Shown: piece after piece, positions 60,139 to 64,000 of the stretch
Layout of the letters: every line of letters begins with the position of its first letter
Numbering within the stretch: position 1 is the stretch's first letter
NCBI GenBank assembly: GCA_902476645.1
Contig: CABSEG010000003.1
Span: forward strand, 1-64,000
Length of the DNA stretch: 64,000 nucleotides
Reading direction: 5' to 3'
Source of the DNA: an uncultured Lachnospiraceae bacterium
GTDB lineage: Bacteria; Bacillota; Clostridia; Lachnospirales; Lachnospiraceae
Made by a program: the position numbers and the translations under genes
The notes under the pieces: generated by a model
The model's input: the letters and a program-made list of their open reading frames with translations, nothing else
Databases searched by the model: none
Told to the model about the DNA's origin: nothing

Positions 60139-63100
60139 TTAGAATGCTGAGATCCTCTCAGAAGCATATTGCAGAATCAGAACGGCGTCCTTGGTATCCG
60201 CGCTGCCGTCTCCGTTTACATCTGCGCCTTCCAGCTGTGCCTCATCCAGATCAGACATTTCCGCATTGTATCTTAACAGAGCGGAGGAGTCTTTGGTGGT
60301 GACATTGCCGTCGCTGTCGATGTCGCCTTTCAGACGAACTTTTGTCAGAGCGGTGGTCAGAGCGGTTGTGGCCTCGTTGATTCTGGCTGCCACGGCATCG
60401 GGATCTTCGTTTACTGCCTTCGCGTCTGCGAGAACAGATTCCAGACCATTTAGGCTGGATTCCGTGTATGCGGATGCGTTTGCAAGGATTTCTTCTGCCT
60501 TTTGGATGACAGCGATCAGAGCGGCCTTATTGCCTCTCATCTGTAGTCCCGCCACTGCGTCTGCAAGCGCTGTGTAAGCCTCTGCCAAATCACTTTCTTC
60601 CCGGTTGGGATCGGCCAGAACCTCTCTTGCGGCATCGATGGCATCTTTCAGAGCCTGATAACTGTCAGAGGTGTATTTGCCCTCATCCAGGCTTTCCACT
60701 GCCTCAAGTAAGCTTTCTAGGGAGGCCAGATCGGCATCTTTGATAAGACTTACAATGGCGTCAATCACATCGCTGGCTGCCTGGTTTACCTGCTCCTGGG
60801 TAGCGTTTTTGTCAGTCAGAAGGGGAGCGGCTTTCTCAATAGCAGCTTTTAAAGCTTCCAGACATCCTTCTTCGTAGTCAGATGGGGATGCCGTATCCAA
60901 AATCTCCTGGGCGGTCTCCACGGCAATCTCTAAGTGCTGTTTCTGTACGCCGTACTCCAGCCCTCCAAAAGCTGCGATCAGCTTTGCGATAGCCCCGTCG
61001 ATTTCTTCTCTGGAGGCGGAACCGTCAGCTTCCACTTCCTTGGCTTCGGCCAGAGCTGCCTCCAGAGCGGCCCAGCTGTCCGGAGTATACTCTTCTTCTG
61101 AGAGACTTTCCATAAAGCGAATCCAGCTGCTCAGATCAGAGGGATCTTCTTCCTGGATATCGCTTTTATTTACGGTAATGTAAGTAGCCAAGTTGTCGTA
61201 GATTGAGGAATGTGCCGGCACTTCAATGTTGTACATTTTGCCAAACTGGGAGGATCTCATAATCATTGTGAGAACTTCCGCCACACATTTCTGAATATCG
61301 CCCCGTACCAGTGTGCTGTCCAGAGCATTGCTGGGAGTACCTGCAAGAGCGTCAATCATACGGTCCTGGGTTCTTCCTGGCATAACCAGATCGTTTCCAG
61401 CATGCATCATACCGTCTACGCTGGCTCTGCCGCCTGCGCCCCAGTCTGTCATGACCATACCGTCAAATCCCCACTCTCCTCTGGGGATAGAGGTGAGAAG
61501 ATCAAAGTTCTCTGCTGCATAAGTACCGTTTACCTTATTGTAGGAACTCATGATGGCCATGGGCTGTGCGGATTTTACCACCATCTCAAAGCCCTTTAAG
61601 TAGATTTCTCTTAAGGCTCTTTCCGATACGGAAGTATTTACGTTGTTTCTGGAGGTTTCCTGGTTGTTGGTGATATAATGCTTGATCGTTACACCAACTC
61701 CCGGATTAGACTGTACGCCCAGAGTGATGGCGGAACCCACGAAACCGGTGAGGGCCGGATCCTCTGAGTAATACTCGAAGTTACGTCCGCACAGTGGATC
61801 TCTGTGGATGTTCATGCCGGGCGCCAGCCACAGGGTCACGCCGAACTCATTCATTTCTTCACCGATGGCCTGTCCTACCTGATTTAACAGATCCCGGTTC
61901 CAGGTCTGCGCCAGGAGGGTTCCGATCGGGAAAGCAGTACAGTAGCTGTAATGGGTTACCCCCTCGTCATCTGTATACACGGGAGTGATACGAACCCCTG
62001 CAGGTCCGTCGGCTTCAACGGTGTTGGGAATTCCCAGGGAGTTAAAGTAGAGCTGGCTGGTCTCGCCTGCCGCTCCCGGCACGCTGTTGGCGTCCGCGCC
62101 CCAGATATCCTCATCCCCTTCGGTGGCGCCGGTGAGTCCGTTGGCCAGATTGGCCAGCTGGACGTCGTTTAAGCTGGCTACGAAGGATTCCATGGAAACC
62201 TTGTTGTTGTATACATCAATGAGCTTTGTTCCTTCCGGAACAGGGTCTACGATTTCTACTGTCTCATGTTCCACAGGCTCATAACCCTCTGCGTCTTCCG
62301 CGGTCAGATATGTGGTAATGGCATTCTCATCAATGGAGGAAGCGCTGTATTCTGTGGAGAACTCTTTCGCATTTAAAGCAATTCTGGGTGCCTGTGCAAT
62401 CTCAGCAGCTTCTGTTTCATAGCTGTAAGGGGTGGCGGAAGCATTGGAGAGCTCATCGATCTGTCTGTCTGCCTCCAGCTGGTTGCTGACCTGCTCGGTA
62501 AACACGTTGGTGTTCAACGTCAGAACGCCGGCAACCTGGGTATTTCTGGAACTGTTTCCCACACGGATGATGTAGTTTCCATCTTCCAGCATGTATGCCG
62601 CGAAAGCTTCGTTGTAGGAAGACATTTCCGTAGTATCATAGGAAATGGTCAGGGTCTGGCTTTCACCGGGAGCCAGTTCGTCTGTCTTTGCGAAGGCCGC
62701 CAATTCCTGATAGGGTTTCTCCATGGCTCCGTCCGGTGCGGAGAAGTATACCTCTACTACTTCTTTTCCGGAGTAGTCATAGCCAATGTTTTGTACGTCT
62801 ACCGTGACGGTAACCTGATCTGCGTTGGCTTCTACGGAGAGAGGGGTAATCTCGAAATCCGTATAGGATAATCCGTAGCCAAACTCATAGGCCGGGGTGA
62901 TGTTAAAGGAATCAAAGTAGCGATATCCCACAAAAATCCCTTCCTCATAATTTTCCTGAAGGGAATCACCGTCGGCGTTGCCGATAATGGAGCTTGCCGG
63001 ATAGTCTGAATAGTTCTCTGCCCAGGTATCGGTAAGCTTTCCGGAAGGGGTGGCCTTTCCGGTCAGGATGTTTGCAAGGGCAGTGCCGCCCTCCATACCG

Positions 63101-63822
63101 GCCTGAGACATCAGTACCATAGCGTCCAGATCTTCGATCTCATCATAGAATTTGGTGTCTACGATGCCGCCCACGTTTAAGATGATCACGCATTTGTCAA
63201 AGTTTTTGGCCAGAAGCTCGATGTTGGCCCGCTCTACATCGGATAGGTAGTACTCGCCCTTATCGATCTCCCGGTCGGAACCTTCGCCGGAGACTCTGCT
63301 TAAGGTATAGAATGCGGTGTCCGTTCCGTTTGCCTTAGCCGCGTCGATATCTTTTTGAGTCAACGGAATTTCATTTGCCACATAGGTGGCGCTTCCTCCG
63401 AAGCTGCCGGGAATGACGGTTACATAGTCGTTGGAGGTGCCGGATGCCTTGCCCTCCTCAAAACCGGCGATGTAGGAGTCCCACCAGTCTAAGTTTGAAA
63501 TCTGGTAAACCTCATTCAAAGCCTGATATACGCTGACGGTGTATCTTTGATAGACATCGCCGGAGCCGGTACCGCCTTTGATGGTGGCGTAAGAGCCGCC
63601 GCCGAATAGAGCGGCTTTGGTGCCCTGTCTGATGGGAAGCGTTTCATCTTCATTTTCCAGAAGTACCATACCTTCCATAGCGGCATCCATGGAAAGCTGG
63701 GCATTGCGCAATTCCCGTTCGGACATTTCATCGGTGGTGGCGGCCGTGGATGTGAAGCAGCTGCCTACAACCATAGAGGCAGCCAAAGCCACAGCCGTAA
63801 CTTTTGAAAGTCTCTTTTTCAT
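60139..63822 (-). CDS. Secreted circularly permuted GH3 glycosidase with FIVAR repeats and dockerin (1227 aa)
   Basis: A signal peptide covers residues 1-27. The GH3 domains are in swapped order: the alpha/beta C-terminal domain comes first (~45-310, MVLLENEDETLPIRQGTKAALFG), then an Fn3-like domain (~340-440), then the TIM-barrel (~565-880) with nucleophile D793 (MVMTDWGAGG) and GPAGVRIT, LAPGMNIHRDPLCGRNFEYYSEDP, IKHYITNNQE. This order is known in Ruminococcus and Butyrivibrio beta-glucosidases. Residues ~895-1163 are FIVAR-like helical repeats (YTPDSWAALEAALAEAKEV). The last ~62 residues are a dockerin type I with two calcium loops (DIDSDGNVTTKD and DVNGDGSADTKD). Sugar specificity is uncertain. 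AAAGGAGG precedes the ATG. Confidence 0.9.
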   Translation of the reverse strand: MKKRLSKVTAVALAASMVVGSCFTSTAATTDEMSERELRNAQLSMDAAMEGMVLLENEDETLPIRQGTKAALFGGGSYATIKGGTGSGDVYQRYTVSVYQALNEVYQISNLDWWDSYIAGFEEGKASGTSNDYVTVIPGSFGGSATYVANEIPLTQKDIDAAKANGTDTAFYTLSRVSGEGSDREIDKGEYYLSDVERANIELLAKNFDKCVIILNVGGIVDTKFYDEIEDLDAMVLMSQAGMEGGTALANILTGKATPSGKLTDTWAENYSDYPASSIIGNADGDSLQENYEEGIFVGYRYFDSFNITPAYEFGYGLSYTDFEITPLSVEANADQVTVTVDVQNIGYDYSGKEVVEVYFSAPDGAMEKPYQELAAFAKTDELAPGESQTLTISYDTTEMSSYNEAFAAYMLEDGNYIIRVGNSSRNTQVAGVLTLNTNVFTEQVSNQLEADRQIDELSNASATPYSYETEAAEIAQAPRIALNAKEFSTEYSASSIDENAITTYLTAEDAEGYEPVEHETVEIVDPVPEGTKLIDVYNNKVSMESFVASLNDVQLANLANGLTGATEGDEDIWGADANSVPGAAGETSQLYFNSLGIPNTVEADGPAGVRITPVYTDDEGVTHYSYCTAFPIGTLLAQTWNRDLLNQVGQAIGEEMNEFGVTLWLAPGMNIHRDPLCGRNFEYYSEDPALTGFVGSAITLGVQSNPGVGVTIKHYITNNQETSRNNVNTSVSERALREIYLKGFEMVVKSAQPMAIMSSYNKVNGTYAAENFDLLTSIPRGEWGFDGMVMTDWGAGGRASVDGMMHAGNDLVMPGRTQDRMIDALAGTPSNALDSTLVRGDIQKCVAEVLTMIMRSSQFGKMYNIEVPAHSSIYDNLATYITVNKSDIQEEDPSDLSSWIRFMESLSEEEYTPDSWAALEAALAEAKEVEADGSASREEIDGAIAKLIAAFGGLEYGVQKQHLEIAVETAQEILDTASPSDYEEGCLEALKAAIEKAAPLLTDKNATQEQVNQAASDVIDAIVSLIKDADLASLESLLEAVESLDEGKYTSDSYQALKDAIDAAREVLADPNREESDLAEAYTALADAVAGLQMRGNKAALIAVIQKAEEILANASAYTESSLNGLESVLADAKAVNEDPDAVAARINEATTALTTALTKVRLKGDIDSDGNVTTKDSSALLRYNAEMSDLDEAQLEGADVNGDGSADTKDAVLILQYASERISAF

Positions 63823-64000
63823 GTTTCATCCTCCTTTTCTAAATAGTAGTAGCGAGACGGGTGTAAAAATCACCACTTTACAATCTCATTTTACCACAAA
63901 TTCCCATAAAAAAATAGGAAAAATATAAGGTTAGATAGAAAATTTGTGAGAAAGAAACGGAAACAACGCCGGTAAATTAGATATAGTGTAAAAAGAGACG
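63823..64000 (-). other. Upstream region of the GH3 gene at the right window edge
   Basis: AT-rich non-coding DNA. On the minus strand TAAAAT at about 63888-63893 could be a -10 for the GH3 gene, but no convincing -35 is seen. No gene is visible up to the window edge. Confidence 0.35.

Overview
The window looks like the chromosome of a Gram-positive, low-to-moderate GC, spore-forming gut clostridium, most likely Lachnospiraceae. The evidence is the replication and tRNA-modification block (PLP decarboxylase, guanylate kinase-like, holB, ricT, trmN6, rsmI), a spmA gene, strong AAGGAGG ribosome-binding sites, YesN/YesM two-component pairs, and very large secreted glycosidases with Big_2, Fn3, FIVAR and dockerin modules. 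I see no insertion sequence, phage gene, CRISPR array or rRNA. The only tRNA is a tRNA-Lys cut by the left edge.

Layout. 1-5946: tRNA-Lys, then the conserved housekeeping operon. 6238-22360: three secreted proteins. The first is a 3884-residue giant with three tandem copies of a ~620-residue unit; it and its shorter neighbour share a C-terminal Ig-like plus BspA-type leucine-rich-repeat module. The third has a Glu-Ser repeat and Fn3-like domains. 22480-23106: spmA without spmB. 23226-33850: response regulator, sensor kinase, solute-binding lipoprotein, and a 2107-residue GH127 beta-L-arabinofuranosidase. 34011-36831: AGCS amino-acid/cation symporter, a small secreted protein on the minus strand, and a nicotinamidase-like hydrolase. 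36976-45993: a second set in the same style (response regulator, kinase, 1505-residue GH51 alpha-L-arabinofuranosidase, sugar-binding lipoprotein). Neither set has ABC permease genes, so the binding proteins may be sensors or may share a distant transporter. 60139-63822: a circularly permuted GH3 glycosidase with FIVAR repeats and a C-terminal dockerin.

The most interesting segment is 46005-60046, a ribosomally made, post-translationally modified peptide cluster that I recognise as the Clo7bot / CLI_3235 type. It contains a LytTR regulator, an ABC exporter, a radical SAM/SPASM maturase, a TIGR04066-type protein, an acyl-carrier-like protein with no visible phosphopantetheine serine, and a 63-residue Cys-rich precursor. 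Downstream are three tandem FtsX-like permeases, one ATPase, a compact cytoplasmic S8 protease and a fourth FtsX-like permease.

Three promoters in this cluster, ahead of the maturase, the second permease and the ATPase, share one architecture. Each has 9-bp boxes of consensus RTGCACRAA repeated at a 21-bp period, with the last box starting exactly 35 bp before TATAAT. Two promoters carry an additional upstream pair offset by exactly 37 bp. This is the geometry expected for a LytTR regulator, and the LytTR gene in the cluster is the obvious candidate. The inferred picture is a regulon in which peptide synthesis, export, processing and a multi-permease FtsX system are switched on together.
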